Source: Cellulomonas sp. (lineage in GTDB: Bacteria > Actinomycetota > Actinomycetes > Actinomycetales > Cellulomonadaceae). From it: a stretch of DNA of 19,303 bases. The stretch spans positions 1 through 19,303 of the forward strand of contig DAIDJQ010000064.1 of the NCBI GenBank assembly GCA_027451305.1, read 5' to 3'. Position 1 is the stretch's first letter; each line of letters begins with the position of its first letter. The notes below the pieces were generated by a model. That model searched no databases. It saw only the letters and a program-made list of their open reading frames with translations, and was not told the DNA's origin. Made by a program: the position numbers and the translations under genes. Of this stretch, positions 13,295-19,303 are shown piece after piece.

Positions 13295-14731
13295 TCAGAG
13301 CCCCTCGGCCACCGCCGCCGTCGCCCGCAACCACGCCCGCCGGGTGGCCGGACGCAGCTTGTCGTAGTCGATCGGTCCGCCGGAGACCAGCGCCCGCTCG
13401 TAGGGCACGTCGACGACCGTCCTGGTCAGCGCCCCGAAGTGCGTCCGCAGCCGCTTGTGCAGCGCCTTGTCCACCTTCGGGTCGGGTGCGGACAGCACGG
13501 TGACCGCCTTGCGCACGGCGTCCTCGTGGCCCATCGCCCGCAGGGCGTCGAGCGCCCACGCGGCCGACTGCGCGGTGTCCTCGCGGATGGTGGTCACCAC
13601 CACCAGCTGGTCCGCGGCGTCCACCGCCGCCCGCCAGTTGGAGGCGCGCATGTTGTTGCCCGTGTCCACCACCAGCACCCGGTAGAACTGCGAGAGCAGC
13701 CGGTGCAGGCGCTGGAAGCTCTCGGCGTCGACCGAGGCGACCGAGGCGGCGTTCTCGTCCGAGGCCAGCACGTCGAACTGCTCGGTGGGCTGGGTGCGCA
13801 TGTACCCGTCGAGGTCGCCGATCCGCACGTTGCCGTGCGCGGTCAGCGTCGGCAGCGAGCGCAGCAGGTCCACGGCGGTGCGGGTGTGGTCGGAGGGCGC
13901 GGAGCGCCAGCCGAGGGTGCCGTGCGTCTCGTTGTTGTCCCAGGCGAGGGTGTAGCCGCCGCGCTGCAGGCCGAAGGTCGACGCGAGCAGCATGGTCGCG
14001 GTCGTCTTGTGCGCACCGCCCTTGGGGTTGATCACGACGACGGTGCGCGGCCCCTCCAGCGTGCGCCGCACCGCTTGGACGTCAGCGCGCTCGCGCCGCT
14101 CGGCGCGCCCGGGGCCGGGCCGGACGGCTCCGAACGTCACGGTCCGCAGGCCGTGCTGCCAGCCCTGACGGGCCGGGTCGTTGCGGTCCGAGCGGCGCAC
14201 CGAGACGAGGTCCTCCAGCGTGGGCAGCACGTCCCCGTCGCGCCGGCGGGTGGCCGCCGGGGCGGGCTCGGGGGTCGGTGCCGTGGACGGGTCGGTGCGG
14301 GAGGGCGACGACGACTCGGCAGCTGCCCCCGGGACGGCGGGTGCGGGCACGACCGGTGCGGGCGGCGCAGGGACGGCCGCCACCGTGGACCCCTCGGTAC
14401 GGGCGGGGCCGTCGGACGTGGCGGGCGCGCCGAGGTCGTCCGGCTCAGCCTCCGGCGGCGCCTCGTCCACCCGCCCGTCCGGGTGGATCAGCAGCGACCA
14501 GATGCCGTCGGGGTCACGCACCTGCACCGGCAGCGCACGGCCCAGCTCCGCCGCGAGCGCCGCGACCCGGGACGTGACCTCGGCACCGGCCTGCGCCAGG
14601 TCGTCGCGGACCACCTGGTGCCGCTCGCCGTCCACCACCAGCTCACCGGTGCCGTCGTCGCGCACCTCGGCGGTGATCGTGGGCACCCGGGCCGGTCCCG
14701 TGCCGGTCGTCACGCTGCTGCCGTCGGTCAT
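13295..14731 (-). CDS. MinD/ParA-like P-loop ATPase with long N-terminal extension
   Basis: The protein has 478 residues. An N-terminal module (about 15-90) contains LVVDGERHQVV and IWSLLIHPDGRVDE. A Pro/Ala-rich linker (about 90-165) follows, then a C-terminal MinD/ParA ATPase (about 225-478). Its deviant Walker A reads NPKGGAHKTTATML: the signature Lys (K237) is kept, but His replaces the Gly before the catalytic KTT. WDNNETHGTLGWR is the switch I region and VLVVDTGNNMRASNW is Walker B/switch II. Such ATPases organise DNA or protein complexes by ATP-dependent dimerisation. No ParB lies beside it, so a classical chromosome role is not supported here. The ATG at 14731 has an AAGGAG 10 bases upstream. 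GTG 14785, closer to a possible TAGTTT -10 (14803-14798), is an alternative start. Confidence 0.85.
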   Translation of the reverse strand: MTDGSSVTTGTGPARVPTITAEVRDDGTGELVVDGERHQVVRDDLAQAGAEVTSRVAALAAELGRALPVQVRDPDGIWSLLIHPDGRVDEAPPEAEPDDLGAPATSDGPARTEGSTVAAVPAPPAPVVPAPAVPGAAAESSSPSRTDPSTAPTPEPAPAATRRRDGDVLPTLEDLVSVRRSDRNDPARQGWQHGLRTVTFGAVRPGPGRAERRERADVQAVRRTLEGPRTVVVINPKGGAHKTTATMLLASTFGLQRGGYTLAWDNNETHGTLGWRSAPSDHTRTAVDLLRSLPTLTAHGNVRIGDLDGYMRTQPTEQFDVLASDENAASVASVDAESFQRLHRLLSQFYRVLVVDTGNNMRASNWRAAVDAADQLVVVTTIREDTAQSAAWALDALRAMGHEDAVRKAVTVLSAPDPKVDKALHKRLRTHFGALTRTVVDVPYERALVSGGPIDYDKLRPATRRAWLRATAAVAEGL

Positions 14732-14885
14732 CCCCGAGTGCTCCTTCGTCGTCCACCGCTGTGCCCCGTCGCGCGAACAACCCACGCATGCGCGACGAAA
14801 CTACGCCGTAGGGTCTCAGGTCGCACCGCCGGTCCGGCGAATCCGCAGGTCACAGGCTCGCCACGCCGGTGATCCGGGGAGGCGG

Positions 14886-15329
14886 TCAGGCCTCGACCTC
14901 GACGTCGAACCACACCGTCTTGCCGCCGTCGGGGTGGGTGGAGGTGCCCCATGCCGACGAGAGCGCCTCGACCAGGGCGAGACCACGCCCGTTCGGCGCG
15001 GTCGGCTCCGGATGACGCACGCGGGGGCGGCCGCCGCCCGAGTCCCGGACGCTCACGCGGACGGTGTGACCCTCGATCCGGAGCCCCACCCGCACCTGTC
15101 CGTCGACGGGACCGTGCACCACCGCGTTGGAGACGAGCTCACCGGTGAGCAGCTCGATCACCTGGTTGCTCGGGCCCACCACACCCTCGGCGGCCACGGT
15201 GCGCATCACCCAGTGCCGGGCCTGCCGGGGTGCGTGGCGCTCGGCGGGCAGGGCGAGCTCGTCGTCCACCGGACGCCAACCACGCCGGCGCGCGCTCGGT
15301 GCGCTGGAGAGGTTCCTGACGTCGCCCAC
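14886..15329 (-). CDS. RsbW-like ATP-binding protein (HATPase_c_2 family)
   Basis: The protein has 147 residues and is a lone GHKL ATPase domain. The N box is ELLTGELVSNAVVHG (59-73), G1 is VRDSGGGRP (94-102) and G2 is NGRGLALVEALSSAWG (113-128). No sensor or phosphoacceptor domain is present. This is the typical layout of the very numerous actinobacterial anti-sigma/kinase-like proteins related to RsbW and SpoIIAB, which bind sigma factors or phosphorylate anti-sigma antagonists. No antagonist (STAS) gene is adjacent. GTG 15329 is used. Its Shine-Dalgarno is weak and the frame is open further upstream to 15479, but the stretch before VGDVRNLSS looks non-coding. The target cannot be named from sequence. 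Confidence 0.8.
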   Translation of the reverse strand: MGDVRNLSSAPSARRRGWRPVDDELALPAERHAPRQARHWVMRTVAAEGVVGPSNQVIELLTGELVSNAVVHGPVDGQVRVGLRIEGHTVRVSVRDSGGGRPRVRHPEPTAPNGRGLALVEALSSAWGTSTHPDGGKTVWFDVEVEA

Positions 15330-15423
15330 GCCACCAGGGTGCCTGACGCCCGGCCGAACCGCTCCTCGGGGCACGCAACCCGCACGGGTGATCCCCGGGG
15401 CGGGCCGGCGCGGGCCGGGAGCA

Positions 15424-15439
15424 CCGTCCTCGGGGACGG
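15424..15439 (-). terminator. stem-loop downstream of the dehydrogenase gene
   Basis: CCGTCC (15424-15429) and GGACGG (15434-15439) form a perfect 6-bp stem with a 4-base loop, 54 bases after the dehydrogenase stop on the minus strand. It is a candidate terminator without a T-run. Confidence 0.3.
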
Positions 15440-15493
15440 GACGGCGAAGGGCGCCGCGGAGCACCGGGCCCCGCGACACCCTCCGTCAGACCG

Positions 15494-16576
15494 TCAGGGG
15501 TTCAGCGCGTCGATGAGCGCCTTGGTGACGTCGTCGGTCGCCGCACCGCCCCCGAGGTCCTGCGTCAGGACGCCGGCGGCCGTCACCCGGGCGATGGCTG
15601 CCTCCAGACGGGCCGCCTCGTCGGGGAGGCCGAGGTGGTCGAGCATCAGGGCCGCGCTGCCCACCGCCCCGATCGGGTTGGCCAACCCCTTGCCGGCGAT
15701 GTCCGGAGCCGAGCCGTGCACCGGCTCGAACATGCTGGGGAAGCGCCGCTCCGGGTTCAGGTTGGCGCTCGCCGCCAGGCCGAGGCTGCCCGCGAGGGCG
15801 CTGCCGAGGTCGGACAGGATGTCGGCGTGGAGGTTGGAGGCGACGACGACGGACAGGTCCTCCGGGTGCAGCACGAACTTCGCCGACATCGCGTCCACGA
15901 GGACGCTCTCCGTCTCCACGTCGGGGTAGTCGGCGGCGACCCGCGCGAACACCTCGTCCCACAGCACCATGGCGTACTGCTGCGCGTTGCTCTTGGTGAC
16001 GCTCGAGACCTTCCGACGGCTCCGCGTGCGGGCGAGCTCGAACGCGAACCGCATGATCCGCTCGCAGCCGACCTCCGTGAACAGGGCGGACTGCACCGCG
16101 ACCTCACCGCCGGCCCCGCGCGCCGCGAGGTTGCGACCACCCAGACCTGAGTACTCGCCCTCGCTGTTCTCCCGGACCACGACCCAGTCGAGCTCGGTGC
16201 GGTCCGCCTTGCGCAGCGGGCTGGTGACCCCCGGGAGGAAGTGCACCGGGCGCACGTTGGCCCACTGGTCGAAGCCCTGGCAGATCGCCAGCCGCAGACC
16301 CCAGAGGCTGATGTGGTCGGGGACACCGGGCCACCCGACGGCCCCGAAGTAGATCGCGTCGAACGTCCGCAGCTGCTCGAGCCCGTCCTCGGCCATCATC
16401 CGGCCGGTGCGCGCGTAGTAGTCGCACCCCCAGTCGAAGTCGGCCCACTCGAACGCGAATGCGCCGTCGCTGCCGTCCGCCAGCGCGTCGAGCACCTCAC
16501 GCCCGGCGGCCACCACCTCCTTGCCGACGCCGTCGGCCGGGATGGCCGCGATGCGGAACCTGCGCGTTGTGCTCAC
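15494..16576 (-). CDS. Tartrate/D-malate dehydrogenase (isocitrate/isopropylmalate dehydrogenase family)
   Basis: The protein has 360 residues, the usual length for TtuC/DmlA-type NAD-dependent decarboxylating dehydrogenases. Key segments are IPADGVGKEVV at the N-terminus, GAVGWPGVPDHISLWGLRL, the substrate-contacting DWVVVRENSEGEYSGLGGR, the KSNAQQY active-site segment, SNLHADILSDL with metal-binding aspartates, and EPVHGSAPDIAGKG with NPIGAVGSAALML for NAD binding. The DHISLWGLRL and SEGEYSG forms favour tartrate/D-malate over isopropylmalate. Expected products from D-malate are pyruvate, CO2 and NADH. GTG 16576 has an AAGGAG 7 bases upstream. Its promoter carries one of the two conserved 43-bp elements, shared with the transporter gene, which strongly suggests control by the neighbouring LysR protein. 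Confidence 0.9.
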   Translation of the reverse strand: MSTTRRFRIAAIPADGVGKEVVAAGREVLDALADGSDGAFAFEWADFDWGCDYYARTGRMMAEDGLEQLRTFDAIYFGAVGWPGVPDHISLWGLRLAICQGFDQWANVRPVHFLPGVTSPLRKADRTELDWVVVRENSEGEYSGLGGRNLAARGAGGEVAVQSALFTEVGCERIMRFAFELARTRSRRKVSSVTKSNAQQYAMVLWDEVFARVAADYPDVETESVLVDAMSAKFVLHPEDLSVVVASNLHADILSDLGSALAGSLGLAASANLNPERRFPSMFEPVHGSAPDIAGKGLANPIGAVGSAALMLDHLGLPDEAARLEAAIARVTAAGVLTQDLGGGAATDDVTKALIDALNP

Positions 16577-16617
16577 CGTGTCGCTCCTTCGGATAGAACC
16601 GCTCTGTCCTCGCGGAG

Positions 16618-16648
16618 ATTCAACGGGTCGCGCGGTGGCACGGTCCAA
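16618..16648 (-). promoter_or_regulatory. promoter of the dehydrogenase gene
   Basis: The minus strand has TTGGAC (16648-16643) and TTGAAT (16623-16618) 19 bases apart. The transporter promoter has the same hexamers (TTCAAT at -10) and spacing. The poor -10 and long spacer suit a promoter that needs an activator. The predicted start near 16611 gives a leader of about 35 bases. Confidence 0.55.
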
Positions 16649-16686
16649 GACCAGTTGTCTTGCCGGCTGAGAGGCAGCGCCTATCG
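16644..16686 (-). promoter_or_regulatory. conserved 43-bp LysR-type operator, copy in front of the dehydrogenase
   Basis: On the minus strand this runs from CGATAGGCG to CTTGGA and matches the copy at 17596-17638 at 36 of 43 ungapped positions. It contains AGGC-N3-GCCT (16672-16682) and the perfect dyad CAAGAC-N5-GTCTTG (16646-16662). It overlaps the last Arg codon and the TAG stop of the LysR gene and abuts the -35 of the dehydrogenase promoter. LysR binding is inferred. Confidence 0.65.
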
Positions 16687-17568
16687 ACCGGCCGGGCGCG
16701 GGAGCGCACCCTCGACGAATGCGCTCGCGCCGGGCGTCAGCGGCGCGCGGCGCGTCACGAGGGAGATGTGCAGGTGCTCCGCGGGCTCGAGGTCGAGCAC
16801 CAGCGCCCCGGCCGCGCGCGCCAGCGGCGCCCACGCGTCGGTCACGACGGCGACGCCGGTCCCCTGCAGCACCAGCGGCAGGATCGCCTCGCGATGCGCG
16901 ACCTCGACGCCGAAGTGCACCGGCACGCCGCGGTCCCGCAGCTCCTGAAGCAGCTGCCGCGCCCGGGTGCCTGGGGGCGCGACGACGATCGTCATCCCGG
17001 CCAGCTCGTCCAGGGTGGTGGCACGCCCCGGGGTCAACGGGCCGTCGGGTGGCGCGAGGACGACGAACCGCTGCCGCTCCACGGGGAGCACGCGCACCTC
17101 GGTGGACCGCAGCGGTGCGGCGGTACCGACGATGCCGATCTCCACGCTCCCCGTGCGGACCTGCTCGACGGCCGCCTCCGCGGTGGGCACCGCACGCACC
17201 TCGACGCGCATGGCCGGGTAGCGGCGCAGGTACTCGCCGACCATCCGGGACAGCGGCTGGACGGCGGGCGAGGGCATCGCGGCGATCTCCAGCCGGCCGG
17301 TCCGCAACCCGGTGACCGACTGGACGGTGGCGCGTGCGGTCTCGAGGTCACGGATCACCTGCCGCGCCGGCTCGATCATCGCCCGGCCCGCCTCGGACAG
17401 CTCCAGCCGCCGGCCGATCCGGTGGAACAGGAGGGTGCCGAGCTCGCGCTCGAGGTTGCGGATGGACTGGGACAGCGACGGCTGCGCGAGGTGGAGCGCA
17501 GCCGCAGCCCGGTTCATGCCGCCGTGGTCCGCCACCGCCAGGAAGTACTCGAGCTGCCGCGCGTCCAC
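16681..17568 (-). CDS. LysR-type transcriptional regulator of the dehydrogenase/transporter module
   Basis: The protein has 295 residues, a normal LysR length. The N-terminal winged HTH (1-60) shows LEYFLAVADHGGMNRAAAAL and LAQPSLSQSIRNLERELG, then LLFHRIGRRLELSEAG. A linker helix and a LysR substrate-binding domain (about 90-285) follow, with TGRLEIAAMPSPAVQPLS, GSVEIGIVGTAAP and GTGVAVVTDAW. GTG 17568 begins the HTH directly. The gene sits between the dehydrogenase (same strand) and the divergent transporter. The conserved 43-bp element lies 27 bases upstream of its start and again at its own 3' end, so it probably activates both targets and controls itself. The likely inducer is the hydroxy-dicarboxylate handled by the neighbours, by analogy with the LysR regulator DmlR of the E. 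coli D-malate dehydrogenase gene (inference). Confidence 0.9.
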   Translation of the reverse strand: MDARQLEYFLAVADHGGMNRAAAALHLAQPSLSQSIRNLERELGTLLFHRIGRRLELSEAGRAMIEPARQVIRDLETARATVQSVTGLRTGRLEIAAMPSPAVQPLSRMVGEYLRRYPAMRVEVRAVPTAEAAVEQVRTGSVEIGIVGTAAPLRSTEVRVLPVERQRFVVLAPPDGPLTPGRATTLDELAGMTIVVAPPGTRARQLLQELRDRGVPVHFGVEVAHREAILPLVLQGTGVAVVTDAWAPLARAAGALVLDLEPAEHLHISLVTRRAPLTPGASAFVEGALPRPAGR

Positions 17569-17595
17569 GCGGCCGATCGTGCCATGCCCCGGGAC

Positions 17596-17638
17596 CGATA
17601 GGCGTTGCCTCTAACGCGGCAAGCGAACCGGTCTTGGA
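17596..17638 (+). promoter_or_regulatory. conserved 43-bp LysR-type operator, copy in the LysR/transporter divergent region
   Basis: This contains AGGC-GTT-GCCT (17600-17610) and CAAG-N9-CTTG (17620-17636), with centres about 23 bp apart. The centres fall near -66 and -43 of the predicted transporter start (about 17671), close to the usual recognition and activation sites of LysR proteins. It is 27 bases from the LysR start codon, suggesting autoregulation. Confidence 0.65.
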
Positions 17639-17664
17639 CGGGCCGCCGGCCCGCTGCGTTCAAT
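17634..17664 (+). promoter_or_regulatory. promoter of the DASS transporter gene
   Basis: TTGGAC (17634-17639) and TTCAAT (17659-17664) are 19 bases apart, the same as in the dehydrogenase promoter. The predicted start near 17671 gives a leader of about 50 bases before the ATG at 17723. Confidence 0.55.
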
Positions 17665-17722
17665 CGGTGGCGAGCCGCCCCCGGCGGCAGAACCCGTATC
17701 AGCGCCGATGCAGAGGTGACCC

Positions 17723-19291
17723 ATGGACGCCGCAACACTGACCGCCGCCGACGTGGCTCGTGGACCCGGTTCGCCGGTCACGGGCCCCGGCCTCTCCTCG
17801 TTCGAACGTGGCCGCCGCGCGACCGGTCTCGTGCTCGCACCCCTCGTCCTGGTGGGCTTCCTCCTGGCACCGATCGGGCTGACCGCGACGCAGCACGCGC
17901 TCGCCGCGACGGTGCTGATGGTCGTCGTCCTCTGGGTGACCGAAGCCGTCCCCATCCCCGTCGGCGGGCTGATCGGCATCGTCGTCGCCGTCCTCGTCGG
18001 CGTCGCACCCGCGAAGGCCGTGGTCGCGCCGTTCGGCTCCACGACGGTGCTGCTCTTCATCGGGGTGTTCATCCTGGCCCGGGCGATGATGGTGCACGGC
18101 CTGGCCCGCCGCCTCGCGCTGCGGGTGCTCGCCCTGCCGGGCGTCGGGAGCAGCACGACGCGGATCATCGCGGCGTTCGGCGTCATCACGACGCTGGTGT
18201 CGCTGATGGTCTCGGGCACCGCCACGGTGGCGATGCTGCTGCCCACCGCGCTGGGCATCTCCTCGGTGATGACCACGCTGCTCGTCGAGCAGGGCCTCCT
18301 GCCGCGGGACGTGGACCGCACGAAGCTGCGGCTGAACTCCGCGCTGCTCCTCGTCCTGGCCTACGGCGCGAGCGTCGGAGGCTTCGCCAACCCGGTGTCG
18401 TTCCCGCCCAACGTCATCGCACGCGGCCTGATCGCCCAGGCGCTCCACCGTCAGGTGACGGTCGTGCAGTGGTTCACCGCCGCGCTGCCCATCCTCGCGG
18501 TGATGTTCGTCGTGCTGATCGGCGTGGTCTTCCTGCTCGTGAACAAGCCCGAGGTCAAGCAGATCGCCGGTGTGCGCGAGTACGTGCGCAGGGAGCTGGA
18601 CACGATCGGCCCCATCGGCCGCGCGGAGACGAACACGTTGATCGCCTTCGGCACGACGGTGCTGCTGTGGCTGGCGCCGGGCCTGCTCTCGCTCCTGGTC
18701 GGCAGCACCTCCCCGCTGTACACGCGGGTCGACGGGCTGCTCGACGAGGGGATCGTCGCACTCGTCGGCGCCTGCCTGCTGTTCGTGCTCCCGGTCGACT
18801 GGAGGCGTCGGCAGTTCACGCTGGACTGGCAGGAGGCCGCCCACATCGACTGGGGCACGATCCTGCTGTTCGGCAGCGGCATCATCTTCGGCTCGCTGCT
18901 GCAGAGCACCGGCCTGGCGAAGATCATCGGGACGTCGTCCGCCCACCACCTCGGCCTGAACGGGCTCGTGCCGATCACGGTGTTCGCGATCCTGCTCGCG
19001 GTCGTGATCTCCGAGACGACCAGCCACACGGCCGCGGCGGCCGTGATCGTGCCGATCATCATCCCCGTCGCGCTGGCCGCCGGCGTCGACCCGATCATCC
19101 CCGCGATGGCCGGCACGTTCGGGTGCTCGCTCGGCTCGATGCTGCCGGTGTCGACCCCGCAGAACGCCATCGTGTACGGCACCGGCATGGTGCCGATCAT
19201 GCGGATGATCCGCTCGGGCGCGACGTTCGCCCTCTGCGGGCTCGTCGCGATCACCGTCATCCTGCCGTGGAGCGGTCGGATCCTGCACTGA
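17723..19291 (+). CDS. DASS (SLC13/DASS-type) di-/hydroxy-carboxylate transporter
   Basis: The protein has 522 residues and about 11-12 membrane segments. It has the divalent anion:sodium symporter fold, an inverted repeat of two halves, with TEAVPIPVGGLIGIVVAVLVG, FGSTTVLLFIGVFILARAM, IDWGTILLFGSGIIFGSLL and the late signature LPVSTPQNAIVYGTGMVP. In characterised family members each half has an SNT motif that binds sodium and substrate. Here the first half reads VSGTATVAMLLPTA and the second ETTSHTAAAAVIVPI, so both Asn are replaced (Gly and His). The first-half hairpin GGFANPVSFPPNVIARG also departs from the usual form. It probably imports tartrate, malate or a related anion, given its neighbours, with coupling uncertain. 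The ATG at 17723 has GAGGTGA upstream. The stop is 12 bases before the window end. Confidence 0.9.
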   Translation: MDAATLTAADVARGPGSPVTGPGLSSFERGRRATGLVLAPLVLVGFLLAPIGLTATQHALAATVLMVVVLWVTEAVPIPVGGLIGIVVAVLVGVAPAKAVVAPFGSTTVLLFIGVFILARAMMVHGLARRLALRVLALPGVGSSTTRIIAAFGVITTLVSLMVSGTATVAMLLPTALGISSVMTTLLVEQGLLPRDVDRTKLRLNSALLLVLAYGASVGGFANPVSFPPNVIARGLIAQALHRQVTVVQWFTAALPILAVMFVVLIGVVFLLVNKPEVKQIAGVREYVRRELDTIGPIGRAETNTLIAFGTTVLLWLAPGLLSLLVGSTSPLYTRVDGLLDEGIVALVGACLLFVLPVDWRRRQFTLDWQEAAHIDWGTILLFGSGIIFGSLLQSTGLAKIIGTSSAHHLGLNGLVPITVFAILLAVVISETTSHTAAAAVIVPIIIPVALAAGVDPIIPAMAGTFGCSLGSMLPVSTPQNAIVYGTGMVPIMRMIRSGATFALCGLVAITVILPWSGRILH

Positions 19292-19303
19292 CCGGCGGCG
19301 CCG

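Noticed and set aside
14801..14811. Palindrome CTACGCCGTAG upstream of the ParA-like gene
   Set aside because: It is short and isolated with no second copy nearby. It may be a binding site, but chance cannot be excluded.
14827..14839. 13-base palindrome CGCCGGTCCGGCG between the HATPase and ParA-like genes
   Set aside because: It has no loop for an RNA hairpin, and similar GC palindromes occur often by chance here.
17699..19288. 529-codon minus-strand frame opposite the transporter gene
   Set aside because: Its product is Gln/His/Arg/Asp-rich without domains; the plus strand encodes a clear DASS transporter.

Overview
The window is about 19.3 kb of very GC-rich DNA with strong G/C preference at third codon positions, many GTG starts and tightly packed genes. 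The gene content fits a high-GC actinobacterium: a DtxR/IdeR-type iron box before feoABC, an ECF sigma factor with a single-pass membrane partner, a MinD/ParA-like ATPase with an AHKTT P-loop, and an RsbW-like ATP-binding protein. The Cellulomonadaceae are my best guess, but this is an inference; there is no rRNA or marker comparison behind it. I see no tRNA, rRNA, CRISPR, transposase or phage gene. No stretch longer than 300 bases lacks a gene.

Layout. (1) 1-1199, minus: the N-terminal part of an FAD-linked oxidase that runs off the left edge. (2) 1254-3901, minus: a feoA-feoB-feoC ferrous iron operon, translationally coupled by 4-base and 1-base overlaps, with an iron box before feoA and a hairpin after feoC. 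(3) 4034-7388, minus: an OsmC-type peroxiredoxin, an orphan AAA ATPase with an altered Walker A, and a membrane-anchored M15 D,D-carboxypeptidase with a long repetitive linker. (4) 7507-9838, plus, divergent from (3) across a 10-bp inverted repeat: a small HTH protein, a PCMT-like methyltransferase, a DUF3806-like protein and a small membrane protein, probably one operon read from a leaderless promoter. (5) 9852-15329, minus: a 5'-3' exonuclease, a large single-pass membrane protein, its upstream ECF sigma factor, a MinD/ParA-like ATPase and a small HATPase protein. (6) 15494-19291: a tartrate/D-malate-type dehydrogenase (minus), a LysR regulator (minus) and a divergent DASS-family transporter (plus).

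The most striking non-coding signal is in block 6. The promoters of the dehydrogenase and the transporter carry near-identical 43-bp elements (36 of 43 positions by my hand count). Each holds two short dyads and is followed by a TTGGAC / TTSAAT promoter with the same 19-bp spacing. This is the architecture expected of a LysR-type activator that controls import and oxidation of one hydroxy-dicarboxylate. The transporter has lost the Asn of both family 'SNT' motifs (it has SGT and SHT), so its ion coupling or substrate may differ from characterised members.

Other points worth a look are the inverted repeat and leaderless start at 7441-7507, the AAA ATPase with Arg for the Walker A Lys and no effector domain, and the ECF sigma factor paired with an unrecognised 529-residue membrane protein.
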